Source: an uncultured Collinsella sp. (GTDB taxonomy: Bacteria > Actinomycetota > Coriobacteriia > Coriobacteriales > Coriobacteriaceae). From it: a stretch of 11,690 bases of DNA. A program made the position numbers and the translations under genes. Position 1 is the stretch's first letter, and every line of letters starts with the position of its first letter. This document shows positions 1 through 6,003 of the stretch, piece by piece. The stretch spans positions 1-11,690 of the forward strand of contig CABUDB010000026.1 in the NCBI GenBank assembly GCA_902490245.1, read 5' to 3'. Under the pieces are notes generated by a model that saw only the letters and a list, made by a program, of their open reading frames with translations, searched no databases and was not told the DNA's origin.

Positions 1-39
1 ATTCCTCAAAACTGAATAATTTTCGTTTTTGAGGAATAG
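1..39. repeat. 39-bp palindromic repeat, upstream copy
   Basis: The arms ATTCCTCAAAA (1-11) and TTTTGAGGAAT (27-37) are perfect inverted repeats around a 15-base AT-rich centre. The whole 39-base stretch matches positions 1274-1312 in the same orientation at 36 of 39 bases, so the ATPase gene is bracketed by direct copies of a palindrome. This copy ends 15 bases before the gene's Shine-Dalgarno sequence and could be an operator or a leader hairpin. The window begins at its first base, so any further left extension cannot be seen. Confidence 0.85.
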
Positions 40-65
40 CGATAGAAGACCGCAGGGAGGCACCA

Positions 66-1262
66 ATGAAACTCATCAATAGAACGTCATATATGGACAC
101 GTTGACGAGCCTTATTGGCGTACCGGACATCAAGGTCATAACGGGCATTCGCCGTAGCGGTAAGTCAAAATTGCTCGAGGCCCTCCGCGATTACGTGGAG
201 GCAAATCTGTCCAATTCGAATGTCATCCATATCAATTACAACCTCGACGAGTTCGAGGGCCTGCTCGAATATCATGCCCTGCTCGCCTATGTGAAAGAGC
301 ATCGAGTGTCCGACAAGCAAAACTTCCTGCTTATCGACGAGGTTCAGATGTGCGACGGCTTTGAACGCGCGATCAACAGCCTCCACGCATCCGAGCAGTA
401 CGACATCTTCATCACCGGATCGAACGCCTTTTTGCTGTCGAGCGATCTGTCGACGCTCTTTACGGGGCGCACGTTCGAGATCGAGGTTTTCCCATTCTCG
501 TTTGAGGAGTATCGCCTCTATAGTGACGAGGGCGAGGTCGATCGCGACTTCGATGAGTACGCGAGAACCGGTGGTATGTCCGGCTCTTACCCTTATCCAC
601 TGCAGGAGCAGCGCTACCAATATCTCTCCAATGTCTTCAAGACGCTCATTGTGAGGGATATCGTGCAGCGGCATAACGTGAGAAACGAATCGGCACTGCT
701 GCGCATTGCCGATTACATGATGGACAACGTCTCCAACATAACGTCGGCACGCAACATTACAGATGTTTTGAATGCGGATGGGCTAAAGATTACGAACAAG
801 ACGGTCGGCACGTACATGGGGTACCTGTGCGATGCGTTTGCCTTCTATAAAGTTCGTCGGTACGACATTCGCGGCAAAAAATACCTTAAGAGCGGCGAGA
901 AGTATTACCTGGCAGACCACGCGTTCAAATACGCACTGCTTGGTACACGTGATATGGATTGGGGACGCGTATACGAGAACATGGTGGCCATCGAGCTGCT
1001 GCGCCGCGGATACGAGGTATACGTCGGTGTGCTCTATAAAAAGGAAATAGACTTTGTAGCAATCAAGCGGAGCGAGAAGCTCTACATTCAGGTGAGCGAC
1101 GACATCAGCTCGGATAAGACGTTTGAACGCGAGATTTCGCCACTGCTGAGCATTGGCGATGCGTATCCCAAGATGATTCTTGCCCGCACGCATCACGAGG
1201 CCACGGATCGCGATGGGGTGCAGATCGTGGACCTGGCGAGGTGGTTGTGCGGCGAGGCTTAG
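66..1262 (+). CDS. AAA ATPase with C-terminal DUF4143 domain
   Basis: A 398-residue P-loop ATPase of the AAA_14/DUF4143 type, a very common prokaryotic family whose cellular role is not established. Walker A is GIRRSGKS (27-34), Walker B is LLIDEVQ (88-94), a sensor-1-like TGSN sits at 117-120, and the family signature LFTGRTFEIEVFPFSFEEY covers about 131-149. The C-terminal third (about 190-398) is the DUF4143 part with a restriction-endonuclease-like pattern: E304/E310, D329 in EIDFVA, and YIQV at 340-343, where Gln-Val replaces the usual Glu-x-Lys of active nucleases. The start is supported by GGGAGG five bases upstream of the ATG. The gene stands alone between two copies of a 39-bp palindrome. 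Its GC is lower (about 52% in a sampled stretch, against about 70% in the hydrogenase genes) and it uses AGA and ATA codons, which suggests transfer. Family assignment is firm; function is not known. Confidence 0.9.
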   Translation: MKLINRTSYMDTLTSLIGVPDIKVITGIRRSGKSKLLEALRDYVEANLSNSNVIHINYNLDEFEGLLEYHALLAYVKEHRVSDKQNFLLIDEVQMCDGFERAINSLHASEQYDIFITGSNAFLLSSDLSTLFTGRTFEIEVFPFSFEEYRLYSDEGEVDRDFDEYARTGGMSGSYPYPLQEQRYQYLSNVFKTLIVRDIVQRHNVRNESALLRIADYMMDNVSNITSARNITDVLNADGLKITNKTVGTYMGYLCDAFAFYKVRRYDIRGKKYLKSGEKYYLADHAFKYALLGTRDMDWGRVYENMVAIELLRRGYEVYVGVLYKKEIDFVAIKRSEKLYIQVSDDISSDKTFEREISPLLSIGDAYPKMILARTHHEATDRDGVQIVDLARWLCGEA

Positions 1263-1263
1263 C

Positions 1264-1315
1264 AAAAAATCCTATTCCTCAAAACTGAAAAAATTTCGAT
1301 TTTGAGGAATAGGAT
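1264..1315 (-). terminator. Probable intrinsic terminator of coaX
   Basis: Read on the minus strand, the 16-bp-stem palindrome at 1269-1315 is followed directly by six T residues (the A run at 1264-1269), 33 bases past the coaX stop. This is the layout of a factor-independent terminator, although the stem is only moderately GC-rich. On the plus strand the hairpin is not followed by a T run, so it would end ATPase transcripts less well. Confidence 0.6.
1274..1312. repeat. 39-bp palindromic repeat, downstream copy
   Basis: Second copy of the palindrome at 1-39, identical at 36 of 39 positions; all three differences lie in the central spacer. Here the inverted repeat is longer, with perfect 16-base arms at 1269-1284 and 1300-1315 around a 15-base centre. 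It sits 11 bases after the ATPase stop codon and between convergent genes. Confidence 0.85.
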
Positions 1316-1347
1316 TGGCGGCTGGTTGCTGCGACCTGGCGTTTACT

Positions 1348-2121
1348 CTATCCCAGCTCCTGCATGCGGCGGTAGATTTCGCAGATGCCCTTGATGGTGA
1401 GTTGCCCGTCGACCACGTCGAAGGCATCGGTCGAATCGGCGACAATGCCGGCGAGACCGCCCGTGGCGATAACGGTGGCGTCCTCGCGGCCCAGCTCGCG
1501 CTTCATGCGCGTGACCAGGCCCTCGGCCATGGCGGCGGCGCCCATCACGGCGCCGACCTTGATGCACTCTTCGGTGTCGCGACCGATGGCGTGCTCGGGC
1601 GCCTCGAGCGGCACGCTGGCGAGCTTGGCGGCTCGGGCGGCAAGCGCGTCCATGGAGATGCGGATGCCCGGCGCGATCGCCCCACCAATGTAATAACCGT
1701 CCTCATCGATGACGTCGATATTGGTCGCGGTGCCAAAGTCCACCACGATTGCCGGCGCGCCGTAGAAAGTCTCAGCTGCGACGGCGTTGGCGACGCGGTC
1801 GGCACCTACGGCTTGGGGGCGCGCCGCGCGCAGTTTGGTCACCGCGGCCGTCTGCGGCCCGATAACGATGGCGTCTGCCGCGATGCGGTCGGCCACGGCG
1901 TGCCACTCACGTGAGAGCTGCGGAACCACGCCCGCAAAGGCGATCGCATCGACCGCATCGAGCGAAAGGTCGTACATCTTAAAGAAGCCCATCAGGCGCA
2001 CGTGGATCTCGTCGGCGGTATAGGAGCGGTCGGTAGGCATGCGCCACGACTGCACCAGCTCGTCTCCGTCAAACAGGCCCATGGCCGTCTGCGTGTTTCC
2101 CATATCGATAGCGAGCAGCAT
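1348..2121 (-). CDS. coaX: Type III pantothenate kinase
   Basis: CoaX phosphorylates pantothenate with ATP, the first step of coenzyme A synthesis in the cytoplasm. The 257-residue product has the usual family length and its ASKHA-fold motifs: DMGNT at 6-10 (phosphate loop), GADRVAN at 106-112 (substrate region), DFGTAT at 128-133, and GGAIAPG at 146-152. The reading frame is open far upstream, across the tRNA gene, but the ATG at 2121 is preceded by GGGAG five bases away and places the first beta strand and DMGNT at the normal distance from the N terminus. An in-frame ATG at 2142 would add seven residues and lacks as good a ribosome site. The sequence TATACAAT on the minus strand at 2158-2165 could be a -10 element, but no clear -35 goes with it. 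The gene is monocistronic and convergent with the ATPase gene. Confidence 0.95.
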   Translation of the reverse strand: MLLAIDMGNTQTAMGLFDGDELVQSWRMPTDRSYTADEIHVRLMGFFKMYDLSLDAVDAIAFAGVVPQLSREWHAVADRIAADAIVIGPQTAAVTKLRAARPQAVGADRVANAVAAETFYGAPAIVVDFGTATNIDVIDEDGYYIGGAIAPGIRISMDALAARAAKLASVPLEAPEHAIGRDTEECIKVGAVMGAAAMAEGLVTRMKRELGREDATVIATGGLAGIVADSTDAFDVVDGQLTIKGICEIYRRMQELG

Positions 2122-2257
2122 GTCTACTCCCGGTGTCGGCATAAAAGGACGCGCACCATTGTATACGTGCCATTGACGGCGCTCGGCTGTGATTCGTTTA
2201 CGGTGATAAGGGCTGAGAGGTTTAAATATGAAGGAATTATGCTCTACGAGATTTTCC

Positions 2258-2286
2258 TTGCCGTTTACCGAACTCCCACGTAATAT
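2258..2286 (+). promoter_or_regulatory. Promoter of the initiator tRNA gene
   Basis: A -35 box TTGCCG (2258-2263) and a -10 box TAATAT (2281-2286) are separated by exactly 17 bases. The expected start of transcription, near 2293, is about 25 bases before the mature 5' end of the tRNA. Position and spacing fit a housekeeping sigma-70-type promoter. Confidence 0.6.
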
Positions 2287-2317
2287 TCTTTTTTGCGCAC
2301 ATGAGGCGCCCAGACAT

Positions 2318-2394
2318 TGCGGGGTGGAGCAGTCTGGTAGCTCGCCGGGCTCATAACCCGGAGGTCGTAGGTTCAAATCCTGCCCCCGCGACCA
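2318..2394 (+). tRNA. Initiator tRNA-fMet (anticodon CAT)
   Basis: A 77-base cloverleaf with genome-encoded CCA (2392-2394). The anticodon CAT is at 2352-2354 within loop CTCATAA. The anticodon stem ends in three consecutive G-C pairs (GGG/CCC), and the D stem has A11-U24, both hallmarks of bacterial initiator tRNA. The T stem is GTAGG/CCTGC around TTCAAAT. The acceptor stem pairs at positions 2-7. Position 1 is T (2318) facing G72 (2390), a wobble in place of the usual C1-A72 mismatch of initiators; it still avoids a Watson-Crick pair. The gene stands alone between its own promoter and terminator. Confidence 0.96.
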
Positions 2395-2405
2395 AGAACT
2401 TGCAG

Positions 2406-2433
2406 CTCGTCGGCCTAGCCGGCGAGTTTTTTT
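2406..2433 (+). terminator. Intrinsic terminator after tRNA-fMet
   Basis: A nine-pair stem CTCGTCGGC (2406-2414)/GCCGGCGAG (2418-2426), with one G-T wobble and a CTA loop, is followed by seven T residues (2427-2433). It starts 12 bases after the tRNA CCA end, so the tRNA is transcribed alone. Confidence 0.85.
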
Positions 2434-2482
2434 GTTATTTCGGGACCGTGTTTTCGGTCCAATTCTCGGCCTCTCAAACAAA

Positions 2483-2705
2483 ATCTCGATCTGTAACATC
2501 TAGACCCGATTTGGGCGGCTAGGTGTTACAGACCGAGATATACCGGTGGGTTGGGTCGTGTTTGTCTAAATCTGTAACACGAGGGACGGATTTTGCCGAG
2601 TTGTTGTTATAGATTGAGATTTTCTAGCAGGCGGGTTTGGTTTGTCTCGATCTGTAACAGTAAGACCCGGTTTTGCCGCGTAACTGTTACAGATTGAGAC
2701 AAACC
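2483..2705. repeat. Array of three related palindromic units
   Basis: Three imperfect palindromes of about 57-67 bases lie in tandem in the gap between the tRNA terminator and the oxidoreductase gene. Unit 1 (2483-2539) has 16-base arms matching at 15 positions. Unit 2 (2561-2620) is the most degraded. Unit 3 (2639-2705) has 22-base arms matching at 21. All share CTGTAACA or a close variant in the left arm and its complement in the right arm. Their centres are also related: AGACCCG followed by a T-rich step and GCCG or GGCGG. Conservation of both arms and centre suggests copies of one element (REP/MITE-like) or repeated RNA hairpins. None is followed by a T run, so they are not ordinary terminators. 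The rest of the gap (2434-2482 and 2706-2835) holds no gene. Confidence 0.85.
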
Positions 2706-2759
2706 GACGGGCCGCCCCGTCCCATCCACCTGCCGCCACCTGATATTCGCCGATTTCCG

Positions 2760-2789
2760 TTGCGCCACTGTGCTCCCATGCCATATCCT
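2760..2789 (+). promoter_or_regulatory. Possible promoter of the oxidoreductase gene
   Basis: TTGCGC (2760-2765) and TATCCT (2784-2789) are separated by 18 bases and lie about 50 bases before the start codon, after the palindrome array. Both boxes match consensus only partly, so this is a weak candidate chosen mainly for its position. Confidence 0.25.
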
Positions 2790-2841
2790 CTAGACAACTA
2801 CGCGGCAACATCGCCGCCGCGCCTACAAGAGAGGAATGTCC

Positions 2842-4872
2842 ATGACCGCACCTGCATCCAAGCTGCTCCAGCCCATTACGGTTGGCCCCCTTGAGCTCAA
2901 GAACCGCATTATGTTCCCGCCGCTAACCACCGGCTACGAGGAGCGCGACGGTTCCATCGGCGAGCGCAGCCTGGCTTTTTACGAGCGCCTGGCCCGTGGC
3001 GGCGTGAGCTACATCGTCATCGGCGACGTCGCTCCCGTTATGACCGCAAGCCCCACGCCCAAGCTGGCGACCGACGCTCAGATCCCCACGTTTAAGGCCC
3101 TGGCCGACGCCGTCCACAAGCACGGCGCCAAGGTCGCGCTGCAGCTGTTCCACCCCGAGTACGACGTCCCCGGCGTCGGCCGCATGGTCATGGGCTCCAT
3201 GGCCGCCGCCAAGGCCGCGCAGGAGGCCAAGGCCGCCGGCGATGAGGAGACCTTTGCCGCCAAGATGGCCGAGTCCAACGAGATTCGCAAGCAGGCCTAC
3301 GCCAAGCTGCACCACGACATGCAGCACTTTGTGAACGAGGCGAGCGTGGAACAGCTCACCCAGATCAAGGAGGCTATCGCCGCCTCGGCCGCCCGCGCGC
3401 AGCAGGCTGGCATCGACGCCATCGAGGTCCACGGCGACCGCTTGGTGGGTTCGCTATGTTCGGCCATCCTCAACCAGCGCACCGACGAGTACGGTGGCTC
3501 GTTCGAGAACCGCGTCCGCTACGCGCTGGAGGTCGTCGCTTCCATTAAGGAAGCCGCGCCGCAGCTGATGGTGGAGTACAAGCTCCCCGTGATCATGGAG
3601 AACCCCGACGGCACGCCGCGCGGCAAGGGTGGCCTGCAGCCCGACGAGGCCTGCGAGTTCGCCAAGCTGCTCGAGGGCGCGGGCATCGACATGATCCAGG
3701 TCGCACAGGCCAACCACACCGGTAACATGGGCGACACCATTCCGCCCATGGGCGCCATGCCCTACAACTGGACGCTGCCTGTGGCCGAGCGCGTTAAGGC
3801 CCTGGTCTCCGTGCCGGTGGCAACCGTCGGCCGCGTGGTTTCGGTCGAGGCCGGCGAGAAGATCCTGGAGGATGGCGCGGCCGACATCATCGCCTACGGC
3901 CGCTCGCTCATGTGCGACCCCGACATTGCGCTGAAGGCCGCCACGGGTGAGCCCATCCGCGAGTGCCTCAACTGCAACAAGGGCTGCGTCGATGCGATTC
4001 AAAACCGCAAGTACATCTCGTGCGTGCTCAATGCCGAGAACGGCGACGAGGCGACCATCGCCATCAAGCCGGGCGAGGGCGACAAGAAGATCGCCGTGGT
4101 GGGCGGCGGCATTGCCGGCCTGGAGGCCGCGCGCGTGGCGGCCAAGCGCGGCTATGATGTGACCGTCTATGAGGCGAGCGACCATCTGGGCGGCCAGATT
4201 GTGCTGGCGGCCGCGCCTCCGCGCAAGGACGAGATCATGCGCTCGGTCGAGTACTACGAGAAGATTCTGCCCGGCCTGGGCGTGAAGGTTGAGCTCAACC
4301 ATGCCGCTACCGCCGAGGACCTCAACGCCGCCGACGCCGCGATTGTGGCTGTGGGCGCGCACGACGTGGTCATTCCCGTATCCGGCGCCGATTCGGACAA
4401 GGTCGTCTCGAGCTGGGACGTGCTGGCCGGCAAGGCGGAGCTTACGGGCCGCGTCGCCGTCATTGGCGGTGGCCTGGTGGGTACCGAGACTGCCGAGTAC
4501 CTGCTGCAGCACGGCTGTGAGGTGGCGATCGTCGAGATGCTCGACAAGATTGCCGCGGGCGAGTCCGAGACCATTCTGCCGCTGATCATGAGCGACTTTG
4601 CCGAGCACAACGTGGAGCAGCACGTGAAGACCCGCCTGACCGCCATTACCGACGAGGGCGTGGAGGCTGTTCGCACCACCGAGGACGGCGCCGAGGAGCC
4701 GGTGAAGATCGCCTGCGATTACGTGGTGATGGCCGTGGGCTCCAGGGCCAACGCGTTTGACCTGGACGGCGTGACGGTGCCCGTGACCTGCGTGGGCGAC
4801 TGCTCGGGCGAGCGCACCGCCGACATTGCGAGCGCCATTCGCACGGCATATCACGCGGCCAACGAGCTGTAG
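2842..4872 (+). CDS. OYE-like NADH:flavin/2-enoate reductase-type oxidoreductase
   Basis: A 676-residue cytoplasmic flavo-iron-sulfur enzyme with the layout of 2-enoate reductase, 2,4-dienoyl-CoA reductase and BaiCD/BaiH: an FMN-binding TIM barrel (about 1-345), a 4Fe-4S site C375-x2-C378-x3-C382-x11-C394, and an FAD/NAD domain with GGGIAG (421-426) and GGGLVG (542-547). Such enzymes pass electrons from NAD(P)H through FAD and the cluster to FMN and reduce activated C=C bonds. The barrel keeps NQRTDEYGGS (211-220), but the preceding active-site segment reads HGDRLVGS (197-204) rather than the common H-x2-HGYL form, so the substrate cannot be deduced. The ATG at 2842 is chosen because GAGAGG ends seven bases upstream; the ATG at 2836 is too close to it. 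The gene is monocistronic, preceded by the palindrome array and followed by a terminator. Enoate, steroid/bile acid or aromatic acrylate substrates are all possible. Confidence 0.9.
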   Translation: MTAPASKLLQPITVGPLELKNRIMFPPLTTGYEERDGSIGERSLAFYERLARGGVSYIVIGDVAPVMTASPTPKLATDAQIPTFKALADAVHKHGAKVALQLFHPEYDVPGVGRMVMGSMAAAKAAQEAKAAGDEETFAAKMAESNEIRKQAYAKLHHDMQHFVNEASVEQLTQIKEAIAASAARAQQAGIDAIEVHGDRLVGSLCSAILNQRTDEYGGSFENRVRYALEVVASIKEAAPQLMVEYKLPVIMENPDGTPRGKGGLQPDEACEFAKLLEGAGIDMIQVAQANHTGNMGDTIPPMGAMPYNWTLPVAERVKALVSVPVATVGRVVSVEAGEKILEDGAADIIAYGRSLMCDPDIALKAATGEPIRECLNCNKGCVDAIQNRKYISCVLNAENGDEATIAIKPGEGDKKIAVVGGGIAGLEAARVAAKRGYDVTVYEASDHLGGQIVLAAAPPRKDEIMRSVEYYEKILPGLGVKVELNHAATAEDLNAADAAIVAVGAHDVVIPVSGADSDKVVSSWDVLAGKAELTGRVAVIGGGLVGTETAEYLLQHGCEVAIVEMLDKIAAGESETILPLIMSDFAEHNVEQHVKTRLTAITDEGVEAVRTTEDGAEEPVKIACDYVVMAVGSRANAFDLDGVTVPVTCVGDCSGERTADIASAIRTAYHAANEL

Positions 4873-4884
4873 TTGAACATCGCG

Positions 4885-4922
4885 GCCAGGCGGGACGGTG
4901 GCGCGGATCCGTCTCGCCCGGC
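4885..4922 (+). other. GC-rich hairpin downstream of the oxidoreductase gene
   Basis: The arms GGCGGGACGG (4889-4898) and CCGTCTCGCC (4909-4918) pair with one wobble. After one mismatch, three more pairs (4885-4887 with 4920-4922) extend the stem. It starts 13 bases after the stop codon and has no T run. It may stabilise the 3' end of the mRNA in front of the true terminator. Confidence 0.45.
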
Positions 4923-4947
4923 TGTGTCCCGTCGGGTGTCAATCGGT

Positions 4948-4983
4948 GCGGGGCCTGCAAGCACAGCAGGTCCCGCCCTTTTT
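4948..4983 (+). terminator. Intrinsic terminator of the oxidoreductase gene
   Basis: An 11-pair stem GCGGGGCCTGC (4948-4958)/GCAGGTCCCGC (4966-4976), with one G-T wobble and a 7-base loop, is followed by CC and five T residues (4979-4983). It lies 76 bases after the stop codon. Confidence 0.8.
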
Positions 4984-5058
4984 GTTTTGCTCCGGTGGAT
5001 GGCAATGCGCGGTAATCATGAGGAGTGAGGACGTCTACTGCCTTGCAGATCACTCAAA

Positions 5059-5206
5059 ATTATTGGGGGAGGGGTTAATAATCATATCAGCTATAGCAAA
5101 GGACATAAAGAGGTGTCAATTTTGTTGACAGGCGAATGACGATTAGCTGCGAGCCAGCTACCAGCGTAAATAATCGATAAAGAAATGTCGTAATTTGGTG
5201 CCAAAT
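5059..5206. promoter_or_regulatory. Cluster of dyad sites in an AT-rich leader region
   Basis: The 330-base stretch between the terminator and the next gene (4984-5312) has no convincing gene and is AT-richer than its flanks. It carries several perfect inverted repeats. These are ATTATT/AATAAT around a G-rich 12-base spacer (5059-5082), TGTCAATTTTGTTGACA (5114-5130), TAGCTGCGAGCCAGCTA (5144-5160) and ATTTGGTGCCAAAT (5193-5206). The second and third share a 6-5-6 layout with centres 30 bases apart, close to three helical turns. They look like operator sites, but no regulator can be assigned from sequence alone. Confidence 0.4.
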
Positions 5207-5242
5207 GCCCAGATAACGCCGCGTCTATTTTAATTAACTGCT

Positions 5243-5271
5243 TTGAGCAAACAGTAAAATGCTACTATCTA
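5243..5271 (+). promoter_or_regulatory. Possible promoter of the HTH gene
   Basis: TTGAGC (5243-5248) and TATCTA (5266-5271) have a 17-base spacer. Overlapping the second box, TGCTACTAT (5260-5268) has the form of an extended -10 element. Transcription would begin about 40 bases before the HTH gene. The boxes are imperfect, so this is a candidate only. Confidence 0.35.
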
Positions 5272-5312
5272 ACTTGCACGTAAGAAAGCAGATTAACGGT
5301 TAAGGCTAAGAA

Positions 5313-5717
5313 GTGGCAGGTATGTCGGAAGCAACTAGGACTCGCACGCATGCGCCCGAGGTTAGGCAGCGCGCCGTCGAGATCCTCCAAGAGGGGGTCG
5401 GTCATCGCGCCCTCGCCGCGGAGCTTGGCATTCCCCAGGCCACGGCTCGTCAGTGGGCCCGCGCGTATGCCGTGGGCGGTGCCGACGCCGTTCTCAACGC
5501 CGGTTCGCATCATCACACCTATTCGTACGAAGTTAAGCTCGCCGTGGTCAAGGACCGCTTGGAAAACGGCTTAACGGTTCGCGAGGCCATGATCAAGCAC
5601 AAGATTCCCAGCGAGTCTTCGGTCAAGGCTTGGTGCCGCCAGTATCGCGAGAGCGGTGAGTCCGCGCTGGTTGATAAGCCGCGCGGTCGCAAGCCGCGCG
5701 TTAAAAAGGCGGAATAG
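5313..5717 (+). CDS. Lone double-HTH protein, IS150 OrfA-like
   Basis: A 134-residue basic DNA-binding protein built from two helix-turn-helix units of the transposase OrfA/InsJ type. Unit one spans about 14-60 (core RALAAELGIPQATARQWARA) and unit two about 70-121 (core TVREAMIKHKIPSESSVKAW). Both end in a W-x2-x-Y-x2-G-x2-A-hydrophobic pattern. A basic tail, RGRKPRVKK, closes the protein. IS150 InsJ has the same double HTH but is longer, about 173 residues, with an extra C-terminal helical region absent here. No orfB (DDE transposase) follows in any frame, although the sequence T-AAAAA-G at 5702-5708 recalls IS3-family frameshift sites. The GTG start at 5313 has AAGG seven bases upstream; the ATG at 5322 would remove three residues and has only AGG one base away. 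The gene has its own terminator. It is either a domesticated regulator or a stranded OrfA. Confidence 0.8.
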   Translation: MAGMSEATRTRTHAPEVRQRAVEILQEGVGHRALAAELGIPQATARQWARAYAVGGADAVLNAGSHHHTYSYEVKLAVVKDRLENGLTVREAMIKHKIPSESSVKAWCRQYRESGESALVDKPRGRKPRVKKAE

Positions 5718-5729
5718 CGAACGGGATGG

Positions 5730-5752
5730 TGCGCCCACAGGGGCGCATTTTT
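5730..5752 (+). terminator. Intrinsic terminator of the HTH gene
   Basis: A perfect seven-pair stem TGCGCCC (5730-5736)/GGGCGCA (5741-5747) with loop ACAG is followed by five T residues (5748-5752), starting 12 bases after the stop codon. The following 250 bases to the hydrogenase operon hold no convincing gene. Confidence 0.85.
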
Positions 5753-6003
5753 CTTGCCGCGCCAACTTTTTGGACCGTCGTGAGCCTACTGGAACATCCT
5801 CCAAAGTGGTTAATAAACCGCGCACAGTGGCCCGTGCGCCCGTCGCTGCGGTAAGGGAACGTCACCCCTCTGCTCCAATGCGAACCGACTTCTTGCCCCG
5901 TACGCCTAAAACTCCCCAGTTGACCGAAAACCTGCCACCGCAACCCCGTAATTGAGCTATAACGTTAAACAATTGCAGCGTTTTTGCATGGGGGAGTGAT
6001 GGT

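Noticed and set aside
2122..2499. N-terminal extension of coaX, open through the tRNA gene
   Set aside because: The family protein starts at MLLAIDMGNT; the extension would translate the tRNA-fMet gene antisense and lacks a suitable ribosome site.
2483..2705. CRISPR array
   Set aside because: There are only three units, each is itself a long imperfect palindrome with a conserved centre, and there are no unique spacers of regular length or cas genes.
3454..4854. A 466-codon open frame on the minus strand opposite the oxidoreductase gene
   Set aside because: The composition (His, Gly, Ala, Leu, Val-rich, no motif) and complete overlap with a recognisable enzyme mark it as a shadow frame.
5753..6003. 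Remnant of an orfB transposase after the double-HTH gene
   Set aside because: No frame here shows DDE-transposase motifs, and a clean intrinsic terminator separates it from the HTH gene.
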